DNA of 64,000 nucleotides from an uncultured Burkholderiales bacterium (GTDB lineage Bacteria > Pseudomonadota > Gammaproteobacteria > Burkholderiales > Burkholderiaceae_C), in contig CAIZSE010000087.1 in assembly GCA_903935585.1 (NCBI GenBank), positions 1 to 64,000 on the forward strand, read 5' to 3'. The first letter of the stretch is position 1; each line of letters begins with the position of its first letter. The translations under genes and the position numbers were made by a program. The notes under the pieces are model-generated. The model was not told the DNA's origin. It ran no database searches and saw nothing but the letters and a program-made list of their open reading frames with translations. Shown piece after piece: positions 1-8,355 of this stretch.

Positions 1-27
1 CATTGCAATTAATATTGCCAACACTCA

Positions 28-591
28 TTGCATAGAAGATTGCCACTACCTAAAATTCAGAACATCAGCTGTAAGTGCTTGATTTTGTTGAGGCCGGATA
101 GGCGAAAACGGGAAAAATCGGGATTTGCTGTCGAACTCGGGTTGGCAGCGGTAATCTCCGCCGTCAATGCTGCGTCCGTTAAAACCACATTCAAGTCCGC
201 AGCCACCTTACGGGCAATGGGCAGAAGTTGCCCCGTGCTGGCAGCATTCATCTCCACCAAAACACATCTGTCTTTCAGTCCCGAGGTTTACACAACGCCT
301 CCATCATTACCTTCGACAGCCAAAGTTGGTGATGTTTTTGTTGTAGGAAGATTGAATGAATACACAAACAGCACTAAAACCACATCTACTGGGCGCGACG
401 ATACTACACTTGTTATGGAGGCAGATACTGCTACGACTGCTATAGCAAATCTTATATCCAAATCTTACAACGCATCTGGGACACTCACCTCTACTTCACA
501 AGGTAGATATAGTGTTGCTGCTGACGGTTCGCTCAGGCCGATTTCAGTTGACATACAGTACTCAAATGGCACTAGGATTATTGGTAATTAA
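28..591 (+). CDS. hypothetical protein, possibly chimeric or truncated
   Basis: A 187-codon frame that I do not recognise. The first ~90 codons are basic, of mixed composition and without a convincing ribosome binding site. The last ~95 codons are rich in Thr, Ser and Asn and read like the end of an exported or surface protein. Base composition drops sharply around 280-300, so the frame may join an unrelated 5' segment to the surviving 3' end of an older gene. It lies beside an IS3 transposase remnant, which fits a mobile or decayed neighbourhood. No function is proposed. Confidence 0.3.
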   Translation: MHRRLPLPKIQNISCKCLILLRPDRRKREKSGFAVELGLAAVISAVNAASVKTTFKSAATLRAMGRSCPVLAAFISTKTHLSFSPEVYTTPPSLPSTAKVGDVFVVGRLNEYTNSTKTTSTGRDDTTLVMEADTATTAIANLISKSYNASGTLTSTSQGRYSVAADGSLRPISVDIQYSNGTRIIGN

Positions 592-602
592 TGAGGATTG
601 AA

Positions 603-716
603 ATGAGCGCACCACAACAACGACTTGAAGAAATCGCCGCACAAGAAAAACAACTTTCTAAAGAAAAAGCAAAGTTGCTGGCAGAGTCAAAAGATGCCGA
701 CGGGGGGGCGGCGTAA
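603..716 (+). CDS. small charged 37-aa ORF
   Basis: A short frame starting 11 bases after the preceding stop, with a weak purine-rich stretch upstream. It encodes 37 residues with Gln/Glu/Lys heptad-like spacing that could form a short helix, ending in Asp-Gly-Gly-Ala-Ala. A run of seven G at 702-708 lies just before the stop, so the frame could be a slipped or truncated end of a longer protein. Either a small gene co-transcribed with the upstream frame or debris. Confidence 0.3.
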   Translation: MSAPQQRLEEIAAQEKQLSKEKAKLLAESKDADGGAA

Positions 717-729
717 AACTTGGACTGGT

Positions 730-807
730 TTATTTAGTAAATCCTAGACTCGCTCGGTATTCCATGGGACTGAGTGTGCCAAAGGATATCTTGATCCTCT
801 TTTCGTT
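730..807 (-). pseudogene. IS3-family transposase OrfB, C-terminal remnant
   Basis: The complement reads N-E-K-R-I-K-I-S-F-G, then T-L-S-P-M-E-Y-R, then a stop. This matches the pattern 'YN..RIK..LGGLSP..YR' that ends IS3-family (IS150/IS51-like) DDE transposases. Upstream of the Asn codon the similarity stops, and no other part of the element or its terminal repeats is visible. It is therefore a relic, lying 30 bases beyond the end of dctM. Confidence 0.5.
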
Positions 808-837
808 AGGCCCTCTTCGCATCAGCTGCAGTGTCGA

Positions 838-2139
838 TCAGCGCGTCACTGAGGGCAACCACAGGGCCAGCGAAGGCCACGCGATCAATGCAAATGTGAG
901 CAAAATCGTCAGGAACAGGAACGGATAGCAACCGCGAAAGATGACGTGCGTGGGTACGTCGGGTGCTACGCTGCGCATGACCGCCACAGTGATGCCTACG
1001 GGTGGGCTGACTGCGGCAAGTTCCATCATCACGCAAAGAAAGATGCCGAACCAGACCTTGTCTACGCCGGCAGTGGCCATCAAGGGCATCACGAAGGGCA
1101 GAGACAGGATCAGCATGCCCAGACCATCGAGGGCTGTGCCCAAGATGAAGTAGAAAACCAGCATCATCAGCAGGAGCGTGGTCTTGTTTAGATTCCAGTC
1201 AGCGATCATGCCCACGAAATCGGCGGTGACGTTGGTGTGCACCATGAAGCGGGTGAACATGATGCCTGTGACCACGATCACGAAAACCATGCCCGAAGTC
1301 TGAATGGTTTGGCGCAGAGATTCAGCCACGGCTTTCCAGCGCAAGCGGCGCATGACGATGGCAATCGCCAGTACGCCCAGAACGCCTACTGCCGCAGACT
1401 CCGATGGCGTCATGATGCCGCCGTAGATACCACCGAGCACCACGGTGATGACGGCCAGTGCGGGTAGCAATCTTTTCAGAGAGGAAAAACGTTCGGGCCA
1501 AGAATAGGACGGTCCTGGCGGGCCCATCTCGGGCTTCAGTGCACACCAGATGGCCAGCGTGGCGCAATAGACGACCGTGAGCAGCACGCAGGGCACGATC
1601 CCGGCCATAAAAAGTTCCGAGATGGAGGTTTCGGTCCAGACCCCATAGATCACAAGCAAGGTGCTGGGTGGCACCAGCACGGCCAGCGTTCCGGCTGAAG
1701 CGAGTGTGCCGGTGGCAAGGCTCATGTCATAGCGGTACTTGCGGAATTCGGGCATGACCATCGGGCCAAGCGTAGCGACCGATGCGATGCTGCTGCCTGT
1801 GACGGCGCCATAGGCCGCGTTGGACAGAACGGCGGAGACCGCGATACCGCCCGGGAGGTGGCCAAACCATTTACTCACGCAGTCATACAAGTCATCGGTG
1901 ATGCCGGTGCGAAACGCCAACTGACCCATCAGCAAGAAAAGCGGAAGCGCGATGAAGACAAAAAGCGTGCCGTTTTCCCACAGTGTCAGGCTCAGCTTGG
2001 ATGCCGCAGCGATGGGGCCGGTGACGTAGAACTCGCCGAGCAAGCCCACAATGGCCATTGACCAGCCGATCGGAATGCCGAGCAATATCAGCGCCAGCAT
2101 GGTCACGATGGCCATGTAACCGATGGCAATGAGACTCAT
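838..2139 (-). CDS. dctM: TRAP transporter large permease, DctM family
   Basis: Large membrane subunit of a tripartite ATP-independent periplasmic transporter, which imports a substrate (usually an organic acid) with a sodium gradient. The 433 residues form about 12 hydrophobic segments and contain the family blocks PLFLLMGQLAF (near residue 65), the NAAYGAVTGSS region (near 107) and LVPPSTLLVIYG (near 155). The start overlaps the dctQ stop by four bases, implying translational coupling. Last gene of a leftward operon of GAF protein, VOC protein, hydrolase, dctP, dctQ and dctM. Substrate unknown; the linked enzymes suggest an aromatic or keto acid. Confidence 0.95.
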   Translation of the reverse strand: MSLIAIGYMAIVTMLALILLGIPIGWSMAIVGLLGEFYVTGPIAAASKLSLTLWENGTLFVFIALPLFLLMGQLAFRTGITDDLYDCVSKWFGHLPGGIAVSAVLSNAAYGAVTGSSIASVATLGPMVMPEFRKYRYDMSLATGTLASAGTLAVLVPPSTLLVIYGVWTETSISELFMAGIVPCVLLTVVYCATLAIWCALKPEMGPPGPSYSWPERFSSLKRLLPALAVITVVLGGIYGGIMTPSESAAVGVLGVLAIAIVMRRLRWKAVAESLRQTIQTSGMVFVIVVTGIMFTRFMVHTNVTADFVGMIADWNLNKTTLLLMMLVFYFILGTALDGLGMLILSLPFVMPLMATAGVDKVWFGIFLCVMMELAAVSPPVGITVAVMRSVAPDVPTHVIFRGCYPFLFLTILLTFALIAWPSLALWLPSVTR

Positions 2140-2726
2140 GCTTCAGCTCCATTGCGGATGGCATCGCGTGCTCGCTCGGTCATGCGCACCAGCAACTGGA
2201 TCGCGCCAAACATCATGCACACTGCGACGAATATGCTGATCGGCCAGTATGAAATGTTGATGAACTCGGCACCTTCGCCCCGTTGGTACAGTCCGGGAAG
2301 CTCACGGATTTGCCAGATGGCGACAACGCCCATGAATACGGCACCACACAGGGCAGCGACTGCATCAGCGATGCTGCGCTGGCGTGGGCTGTACTTCTCG
2401 TACAGGGTCTCGGTGCGCACATGGCCATCTGCAGCCGTAGCGAACGGGATCGCTGCAACAAAGAGCAACAAAAGAGCCAGCGTGGCCACTTCTTGTGACC
2501 ACTGGAAGGGGTGGTTGAAGAAGTAACGACCCACCACATCCACAGCGATCACCAGCACGATGATCGGCAGAAAAACGAATGCAGCGGCATCACGCAGCAA
2601 TTCGGGCAAACGCACGTTCAGCCAGCGGCCTCCCCATGCGTTTGGCTTGAGTACGGGAACAGCCAGGCCTTCTTCTCGCGCTTCCTGCGAGTCCAACACC
2701 TGCTGGTTCAAACCCGGCGCACTCAT
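2136..2726 (-). CDS. dctQ: TRAP transporter small permease, DctQ family
   Basis: Small membrane subunit of the TRAP transporter. The 196 residues contain four predicted membrane helices; the second carries the DVVGRYFFNHPFQWSQEV block typical of DctQ. The N-terminal ~45 residues are a longer cytoplasmic extension than usual. It overlaps dctP at its 5' end and dctM at its 3' end by four bases each, so the three subunits should be made in a fixed ratio. Confidence 0.93.
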   Translation of the reverse strand: MSAPGLNQQVLDSQEAREEGLAVPVLKPNAWGGRWLNVRLPELLRDAAAFVFLPIIVLVIAVDVVGRYFFNHPFQWSQEVATLALLLLFVAAIPFATAADGHVRTETLYEKYSPRQRSIADAVAALCGAVFMGVVAIWQIRELPGLYQRGEGAEFINISYWPISIFVAVCMMFGAIQLLVRMTERARDAIRNGAEA

Positions 2727-3853
2727 GGGTTGACGATGACCGGATTCTCAATCGACAACTTCATCAGTTCGTCAGGTGTCATCGACTGGTACTTGGCAGA
2801 CAAAGTCTGTATATCCTTGAGCAAAGCGCGAGCGGGGATTTTGTCCTTTTCCAGATCATCGGCCCAGGCGTCCACCAGCGGCTGCAGTTTGTCCTTGAAA
2901 CGCTTGAGCTCGGCCGGCGCCAGGGTGATCATCTCCACGTTGGCTGCTTTGTAAGCGTCTACAGCCTTGGCAGCAAAGTCGACCCCTGAGACTTTGACGC
3001 TTTGCATGGCAAAGGGCTCCAGTCCACGCATGAAGACCTGATGGATATCCGGCGGCAGTTTGGCCACAGCTTCGGTGTTGTAGCAGGTCCATGCCCCGCC
3101 GCCAGTCAGGGCCAGGGCCGTGTGGTACTTGGCAACCTCATGCAGCTTGAACGGAATGAAGCCGGCATCGACCCAGAAGACTGCGTCAATGATGCCTTGC
3201 TGCAGCGCTGTGTACAGCTCGGGATAGGGCAGGTTGACCAGCGCGACGCCAAGGGCCTTTGCGATTTCAGGAGAGAAGCCCTGTGCACCGATCTTCATCC
3301 CCTGCAAGTCTTCGATTTTGCGAATGGGCTTTTTGCTCAGGACGTCCGAGGGCTTAAACGCCACATAATTGCCCCAGGAAACCCCTTGCTTCTTGAATTC
3401 AGGAACAAAGTACTTGCTGGCCAACTCTTGTGCCACGCGCGTTGCGGCCATGGGGTTGGATGGCGTGATGAATGGTTGCTCCCAAACGCGCGACAAGGCC
3501 ATGCCGCGGCCTTCGTAGGTCGGGTAGCAAATGCCCCATTCGCCTACACCGGTGCGAACGCCCTTGAAGCCATCCTTGGCACCGAACAGACTGCCGGAGC
3601 CGTATTCCTTGATGAGCAGCTTGCCATTGGTGGCTGCGGCAATGCGTTTGATGTTGGCTTGGGCGACAGGCACCAACACAGAGGCTGGTGGTGATGGGTG
3701 GCCGTATTTCAATTCGATCGGTGCGCCGGAGTAGGTGATGGCTGGTTTGCCGCTGCTCTTGCCAGCCAGCCAGTCTTCGCCACGGTCCGCCTGCGCTAAG
3801 TTAACCACCAGCAGGGTGCTGGTGGCTGCGACGATCTTCAAGGTGCGTAACAT
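2723..3853 (-). CDS. dctP: TRAP transporter periplasmic solute-binding protein, DctP family
   Basis: Extracytoplasmic substrate receptor. A Sec signal peptide spans residues 1-22 (hydrophobic core AATSTLLVVNLA, cleavage after AQA). The mature protein has family features: the KIGAQGFSPEIAKALG region around 210 and NLPYPELYTALQQGIIDAVFW around 225-245, a region that in DctP proteins contributes to carboxylate binding. The length of 376 aa is slightly above the usual 330-350. A purine-rich AGGACA lies just before the start. It begins 22 bases after the hydrolase stop, in the same operon. Confidence 0.93.
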   Translation of the reverse strand: MLRTLKIVAATSTLLVVNLAQADRGEDWLAGKSSGKPAITYSGAPIELKYGHPSPPASVLVPVAQANIKRIAAATNGKLLIKEYGSGSLFGAKDGFKGVRTGVGEWGICYPTYEGRGMALSRVWEQPFITPSNPMAATRVAQELASKYFVPEFKKQGVSWGNYVAFKPSDVLSKKPIRKIEDLQGMKIGAQGFSPEIAKALGVALVNLPYPELYTALQQGIIDAVFWVDAGFIPFKLHEVAKYHTALALTGGGAWTCYNTEAVAKLPPDIHQVFMRGLEPFAMQSVKVSGVDFAAKAVDAYKAANVEMITLAPAELKRFKDKLQPLVDAWADDLEKDKIPARALLKDIQTLSAKYQSMTPDELMKLSIENPVIVNP

Positions 3854-3875
3854 GATGTGTCCTTTCAGGGGTGGA

Positions 3876-4670
3876 TCAACGTGAGGACTGCTCAGCAGTC
3901 AGAAAACGAACAAGGTGCGCCGCTACGGCATCTGGTGCCTGCAGCGTTGTCGCGTGACCAACGCCCGGGAGCATGACCTTTTGCGCATGAAGCAGTTGTT
4001 CTGCAATGCCCAAGGTCAGGGGTGGCGGGACGATTTGGTCGAGCTCGCCTGTCATGAGCAGTACCGGCATCGTGAGCAAGGACCAGTCGATGCTCAGGCA
4101 TGAGTCAACTGCGGCTTGACGCCGCAGCGAGCGCGCATGGCCTGCCTGTACGTCCTTGAAAATGTGGCGCAGTTCGGGGCGTTGTTGCAGGAAATGTTCA
4201 GGGAAAAATAACCCAGCCAATTCCTGCGCCGTATCGGGCAAGCCGCTGCGCAAGGCTTGCAGGCGTGCCGTGCCCTGCGGGTTGAGCTCTTTGAGGGTGT
4301 GCGGCAAGGGCCAGGTGCTGGCCAGTACAAGTCTATCGACCCGTTGGGGATGTCGCGCAGACAGCGCCTGGGCAACGCGCCCCCCGAAGGAAGAGCCGAA
4401 CACATGGACACGTGAAAAGCCGAGGTCTGTGACGAGTGCATGCGCATCATCAGCCAGATCGGTCAGTGTGGCTGGTTGGTCGGGTGATTGTGTTTCGCCA
4501 CAGTCGCGTTGGTCATAGGCAATCACGGTGAAGTGATCTGACAAATGCCCTGTCAGCGCGTCGAAACTGTGCCGATTGGCTTCTGCACCATGAATCACAA
4601 GCAGGGCAGGTCCGTGCCCACTGACCTGGTAGGCCATGCGCGTCACACCGCTTGTCACAAACTCGGTCAT
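3876..4670 (-). CDS. alpha/beta hydrolase
   Basis: A 264-residue alpha/beta-hydrolase-fold enzyme. The nucleophile elbow is G-S-S-F-G with Ser94, the acid is Asp211 in GELDQIVPP and the base is His239 in GVGHATT; the oxyanion strand is VIHGAE near residue 27. This layout is that of meta-cleavage-product hydrolases, enol-lactone hydrolases and related C-C or ester hydrolases. It overlaps the VOC gene by four bases and is followed by the TRAP genes, so it probably acts on the imported compound or a product of it. The exact reaction cannot be read from sequence. Confidence 0.88.
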   Translation of the reverse strand: MTEFVTSGVTRMAYQVSGHGPALLVIHGAEANRHSFDALTGHLSDHFTVIAYDQRDCGETQSPDQPATLTDLADDAHALVTDLGFSRVHVFGSSFGGRVAQALSARHPQRVDRLVLASTWPLPHTLKELNPQGTARLQALRSGLPDTAQELAGLFFPEHFLQQRPELRHIFKDVQAGHARSLRRQAAVDSCLSIDWSLLTMPVLLMTGELDQIVPPPLTLGIAEQLLHAQKVMLPGVGHATTLQAPDAVAAHLVRFLTAEQSSR

Positions 4671-5059
4671 GTCTGATCGTTCAGCGAAAAGGTCAACTCA
4701 ACCTTCAGACCCGAGGGGTCGCGCAAAAAGACCTGGTGCAAGGGCCAGCCTGGCACCGGGACTTCATCGAATGCAATGTCCATCGCCCTGAGCGATGCGC
4801 GCATTTCATCCAGTCCGCTGGCGCTAAAGGAAATGTGATCCAGTGGACCTGTGCCGACATCCTTTTGCTCTCCGATCGCATAAAGGTGGACGATGGCCTG
4901 CCCCTGGCTGTAGAGCCAGTAGCCAGGTGCCGGAATGTCAGGGCGTGCGCCTGCTTTCAGGCCGATCACGCGTGTGTAGAAGTCCAGCAGAGGCACCAGA
5001 CCGGAAACCGAGCAACGAATGGTGTAGTGGTTCAGAGTACCGACAGGCATGGTGCGCAC
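4667..5059 (-). CDS. VOC (glyoxalase/extradiol dioxygenase-like) protein
   Basis: A single-module vicinal-oxygen-chelate protein of 130 residues. Plausible metal ligands are His11 (NHYT), His75 (LDHISF) and Glu121 (KVELTF), the H-H-E pattern of the superfamily. It is about half the length of a two-domain extradiol dioxygenase, so a small isomerase, lyase or dimeric dioxygenase is more likely. Being coupled to an alpha/beta hydrolase suggests consecutive steps on one substrate. Confidence 0.82.
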   Translation of the reverse strand: MRTMPVGTLNHYTIRCSVSGLVPLLDFYTRVIGLKAGARPDIPAPGYWLYSQGQAIVHLYAIGEQKDVGTGPLDHISFSASGLDEMRASLRAMDIAFDEVPVPGWPLHQVFLRDPSGLKVELTFSLNDQT

Positions 5060-5062
5060 CTT

Positions 5063-5617
5063 TCAGGCGGTTGTCAGTGAAGCCGGCAAGGCCGTATCAA
5101 AGACATACGATAAATCCGCAATGGGTGTCACCCAGCGTGTGGCAGTCAGGGCAAGCAGGCGCATGGCACTGATCTCGTCGGCTTGCCACCGACCCCGTTT
5201 GCCGAAGACATTGAAGGTGGCATAGCACAACCGGTCTTTGAGCAGGGGCACATTGATCACCGTGTTGAGTCCCAGCGCACGCATTTCCGGGTAGTCATCG
5301 AAAGTCTGCGACAGCGCCTCCTCACCTTCTGCAACAAAAATGTCGCCATCGACGAAAAGCGTTTTTGTCCATGGTGTGAGCGTCTTGTGCTTTCGCCCTT
5401 TGACCGGAAAGTTACTGGCATGCGACGAGTAATAACGCTGCAGCAGTATCTCGTTTTTGGGATCGTTGCGGGTGGTCACATTCAGTTGAATGCTGAATGT
5501 CCCCGGCCCCGCGAACAGCCGTCGGAAGGCGTCCACCTGCCTGAGCGCAGTCGCAGCATCGGGGGCATCAGACATGGCATCAAGCAGCTTGGTATACAGA
5601 TCGGTGGTCAACATCAT
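5063..5617 (-). CDS. GAF-domain protein
   Basis: First gene of the leftward catabolic operon, 184 residues. The segment from ~55 to ~170 looks like a GAF fold (LGLNTVINVPLLKDRLCYATFNVFG), as in stand-alone GAF proteins next to TRAP or decarboxylase genes. No output domain is attached. It could sense or bind the substrate, but sequence does not settle this. Two adjacent ATG codons (5617, 5614) are possible starts. The promoter proposed at 5646-5674 lies directly upstream. Confidence 0.75.
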   Translation of the reverse strand: MMLTTDLYTKLLDAMSDAPDAATALRQVDAFRRLFAGPGTFSIQLNVTTRNDPKNEILLQRYYSSHASNFPVKGRKHKTLTPWTKTLFVDGDIFVAEGEEALSQTFDDYPEMRALGLNTVINVPLLKDRLCYATFNVFGKRGRWQADEISAMRLLALTATRWVTPIADLSYVFDTALPASLTTA

Positions 5618-5645
5618 TGAGCTTCCTGAAGAAGGTCAGATAAAC

Positions 5646-5674
5646 TAAACATGACCAAAGTTTATGATTGTCAA
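5646..5674 (-). promoter_or_regulatory. candidate sigma-70 promoter of the GAF-VOC-hydrolase-TRAP operon
   Basis: On the minus strand a perfect -35 TTGACA (5674-5669) is followed after 17 bases by TGTTTA (5651-5646) as the -10. Transcription would begin near 5639, about 20 bases before the GAF start codon. It lies in the AT-rich divergent region shared with the LysR gene. Confidence 0.5.
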
Positions 5675-5706
5675 ATTACTTTTAATGCCTAATTTGTTAT
5701 TATCAT

Positions 5707-5722
5707 ATAACTTTTAAGTTAT
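5707..5722. promoter_or_regulatory. palindromic operator candidate for the LysR regulator
   Basis: The perfect inverted repeat ATAACTT-TT-AAGTTAT lies between the divergent LysR gene and the catabolic operon, about 33 bases upstream of the operon's proposed -35. Position and symmetry suit a LysR-type recognition site that both autoregulates and activates. The regulator assignment is inferred from location only. Confidence 0.4.
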
Positions 5723-5775
5723 GGCTGTGCAGGCTTTAGGTGGTCGCCCATACTGCCTTGAAACGGGGTTCTTTC

Positions 5776-6777
5776 ATGACCGAACATGCTTCCCGCCTGC
5801 AACACACCATGTTGTCGCGTCTCAAGTTGCGGCATCTTGGGCTGCTGCAAAGTATTGCTCGTCACCGCACTTTGAGCCGGGTTGCGCTGGAAATGAAACT
5901 GAGTCAGCCGGCCATCACCAAGTCCTTGCGCGAAGTCGAGGACATCTTCATGACGCGTTTGTTTGACCGCACCAGTCGTGGCCTCGAAGCCACGCCAGCT
6001 GGCAAGGAGATCTTGCACTTTGCCTTGGTGACTTTGGCCGATATGGAGTCTGCGGCGCAAGTACTTGCAGCCATTGATACCGGACTCACCGGGCGTGTGC
6101 GCATCGGCATCACGCCTCAGGTGCCAGAGTCTTTGCTCAATGCAGCACTCACGCACTTGTTGGGCCAAAGCCCCAAAGTCTCGGTGCTCGTCAAAGAAGG
6201 TACAACCGATGAACTGGTGGCTGCGCTTCATGCCCGTGAACTTGACTGCGCCATCGGCCGTTCGTTTGATGATTCCATCGGTGACGAAATCACACAGGAG
6301 CCCATCTATGACCAAGAGCCTTGCTTGCTGGTGCCTGCCAGGAGTCGTGCGCGGCTGTCGCGAGGGGCGTTGAACTGGGCTCGCATGGCCGAACTTGAAT
6401 GGATATTCCCACCACCCAATACGCCCATGAGGCGGACCTACAGTGCCATTTTTTTGAGTGCGGGTGTGCAGCCTCCCTCACCCATTGTGGAAACCATGTC
6501 CTTGCGCAGCATCGAGAATGTGCTGCGCAACGAATCCAATGCGGTCACCATTTTGGCCCGCGACGTAGCGGCTGAACTTGTGCTGGGCGGCGTTTGCGCC
6601 GTACTGCCTTACAAGCTCACCTGGAATCTGCCACCCGTGAGCTTTTTCGTGCCACGGCATATGGTGCAGCACCCGACAGTTCGAACGCTGGCTGCAGTGA
6701 TCCGAACTGCGGCTCTCGGACTCCCGGGGTCGCCGTTCACAAAAGCGCATCGAGCTGGCATTACCGAAAAGTTATAG
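5776..6777 (+). CDS. LysR-family transcriptional regulator
   Basis: A 333-residue LysR-type regulator. The N-terminal winged HTH is clear (RLKLRHLGLLQSIARHRTLS, then ALEMKLSQPAITKSLREVE), followed by a periplasmic-binding-like effector domain from ~100. I prefer the ATG at 5776; a GTG at 5740 would add 12 residues with no domain content. Divergent orientation to the TRAP operon suggests it controls that operon in response to the imported compound. The family resembles GbpR/CbL-type regulators of aromatic and sugar acid catabolism. Confidence 0.92.
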   Translation: MTEHASRLQHTMLSRLKLRHLGLLQSIARHRTLSRVALEMKLSQPAITKSLREVEDIFMTRLFDRTSRGLEATPAGKEILHFALVTLADMESAAQVLAAIDTGLTGRVRIGITPQVPESLLNAALTHLLGQSPKVSVLVKEGTTDELVAALHARELDCAIGRSFDDSIGDEITQEPIYDQEPCLLVPARSRARLSRGALNWARMAELEWIFPPPNTPMRRTYSAIFLSAGVQPPSPIVETMSLRSIENVLRNESNAVTILARDVAAELVLGGVCAVLPYKLTWNLPPVSFFVPRHMVQHPTVRTLAAVIRTAALGLPGSPFTKAHRAGITEKL

Positions 6778-6865
6778 CGGAATGAAAATTCTCTCTTGAG
6801 GTTGAATTCAGCGTCACTAGACTCTCTGTACCGTCAATCGACATCACTGCCTCAGGAGCGCACAC

Positions 6866-7987
6866 ATGAAGGTCCTTATCTCTGGAGCCAGTATGGCCGG
6901 CCTGACGGCCGCTTACTGGTTCGCCCGTCTTGGCCACAGTGTGACGGTTGTCGAGCGAGCCGATGGATTGCGTCCAGGCGGCGCCCCGATCGATGTTCGT
7001 GGCCAAGCCCTGGGCACGACTGAACGCATGGGCATTCTGGCTGAAATCAATGCGCAGAAGATCGCCGTCGTGGCGCCGATGCCTGTCCTTGATGCCTCGG
7101 GCACGCAAGTTGCCACCCTGGATCTGAGCTGGTTTGCCAATGAGACCGATCACGATGTTGAAATCACGCGGGACCGGCTAAACCAGATTGTTCTGAATGC
7201 CATACCCAACGGCGTCGACTTTTTCTTTAATTCATCCATCGCCTCGATCGCCGATCAGCCTGGTGGCGTGGACGTGGTTTTTGTGGATGGCCGGCAGGGT
7301 CGTTACGATTTGGTTGTCGGGGCAGACGGACTCCATTCCAATGTGCGCAAGCTTGTGTTTGGACCAGAGAAAGACTATGTCCGCCACTTCGGCTATTACG
7401 TTGCCCTCATTGACCTGCCGAGCCACCGTGACTGGCAGCGTGCCATGCTCAACATCCCCGGCCTGACGATTGCCGTGCGTGATACCGGCGATGGTCCTCA
7501 GGCCATGATGCTCGCCGCCAAAGCCGAGCTGGACTATGACCATCGCAATCTCGATGCACAACGCAAAATGATTGATGACTTCCTATCGCAAGTCAGCACA
7601 TGGCAGATGCCTGAATTGCGCGAGGCGTTTGCCGACCCCACGGCCAAGGGCTTTTATTTCGATTCGGTCAGTCAAACACACATGCCAAGTTGGATCAAGG
7701 GCAATGTGGCGGTGATCGGTGACGCGGGTCATTGCGCTGCGCTGCTGTCTGGCATGGGAACGACACTGGCCATGGTCGCCGCTGAAGCACTGGCCACCAC
7801 CTGGACCGAAAACGATGGAAACACCTTGGCGGCGTCACCCATCTACCACGACCGCATGCGCCCCTACGTAGAGCAGTGCCAGGCATTCGCGCATGAAGGC
7901 GGCCCCATCATGGTGCCGCCAACTCAAGAAGCGCTCGATACGCGCAACGCAACTTTCCGAGAGTACGCCTCGAAATTGGCCGCTTAA
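6866..7987 (+). CDS. FAD-dependent monooxygenase (aromatic hydroxylase/TetX-like)
   Basis: A 373-residue class A flavoprotein monooxygenase. It has the N-terminal dinucleotide motif GASMAG (residues 7-12), the DG motif region in VVGADGLHSNVRK (near 157) and the C-terminal FAD-ribityl motif GDAGHCAALLSGMG (near 287). These enzymes hydroxylate aromatic or polyketide-like substrates using NAD(P)H and O2. It follows the LysR gene by 88 bases on the same strand. With the neighbouring VOC and hydrolase genes it may complete a hydroxylation, ring-opening and hydrolysis route; the substrate is unknown. Confidence 0.85.
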   Translation: MKVLISGASMAGLTAAYWFARLGHSVTVVERADGLRPGGAPIDVRGQALGTTERMGILAEINAQKIAVVAPMPVLDASGTQVATLDLSWFANETDHDVEITRDRLNQIVLNAIPNGVDFFFNSSIASIADQPGGVDVVFVDGRQGRYDLVVGADGLHSNVRKLVFGPEKDYVRHFGYYVALIDLPSHRDWQRAMLNIPGLTIAVRDTGDGPQAMMLAAKAELDYDHRNLDAQRKMIDDFLSQVSTWQMPELREAFADPTAKGFYFDSVSQTHMPSWIKGNVAVIGDAGHCAALLSGMGTTLAMVAAEALATTWTENDGNTLAASPIYHDRMRPYVEQCQAFAHEGGPIMVPPTQEALDTRNATFREYASKLAA

Positions 7988-8355
7988 ACGGCGCAGTGTT
8001 GTGGTGAGTCGGCTTGGCTGAAATTGACGCTGCAAAAAGTGTGGCACGTTTTATTTCGCGGCTACTTTTGTGGGCTGTAACTTGTCGATTTAAAAGGAAA
8101 ACGCCAGGCGCTCACGTTGAAAATCTGCGTGTCGATGCTTCGATTTCGCCCCAGGCCACTGGTTTTACACCGCAGTTTCGCAAGAGGCGGCGGTGTTTTG
8201 CTTTGTGGGGCCAGCGAGGCACACAATTGGCCAATGTCGTGCCTACTTGCTTCACGCTGTGGGGCTTGCTGAGTGAGGCAGCCACCACACATTCCTTCGT
8301 ATTTAGACAACGAACGACATGCGGATGGGAAAAAGTCTGCGTTTGTAAAAACCCC
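7988..8355. other. 368-bp stretch without a supported gene
   Basis: Between the FAD monooxygenase and the Lrp gene, which converge on it. Open frames exist on both strands but lack ribosome sites and family features; the longest plus-strand frame runs into the antisense of the Lrp gene. No tRNA or strong terminator is evident. This probably marks the left edge of the high-GC block. Confidence 0.5.

Noticed and set aside
6763-6776. A second LysR half-site (AAAAGTTAT) before the FAD monooxygenase gene
   Set aside because: It is only a half-site within the end of the LysR coding region, with no symmetric partner.
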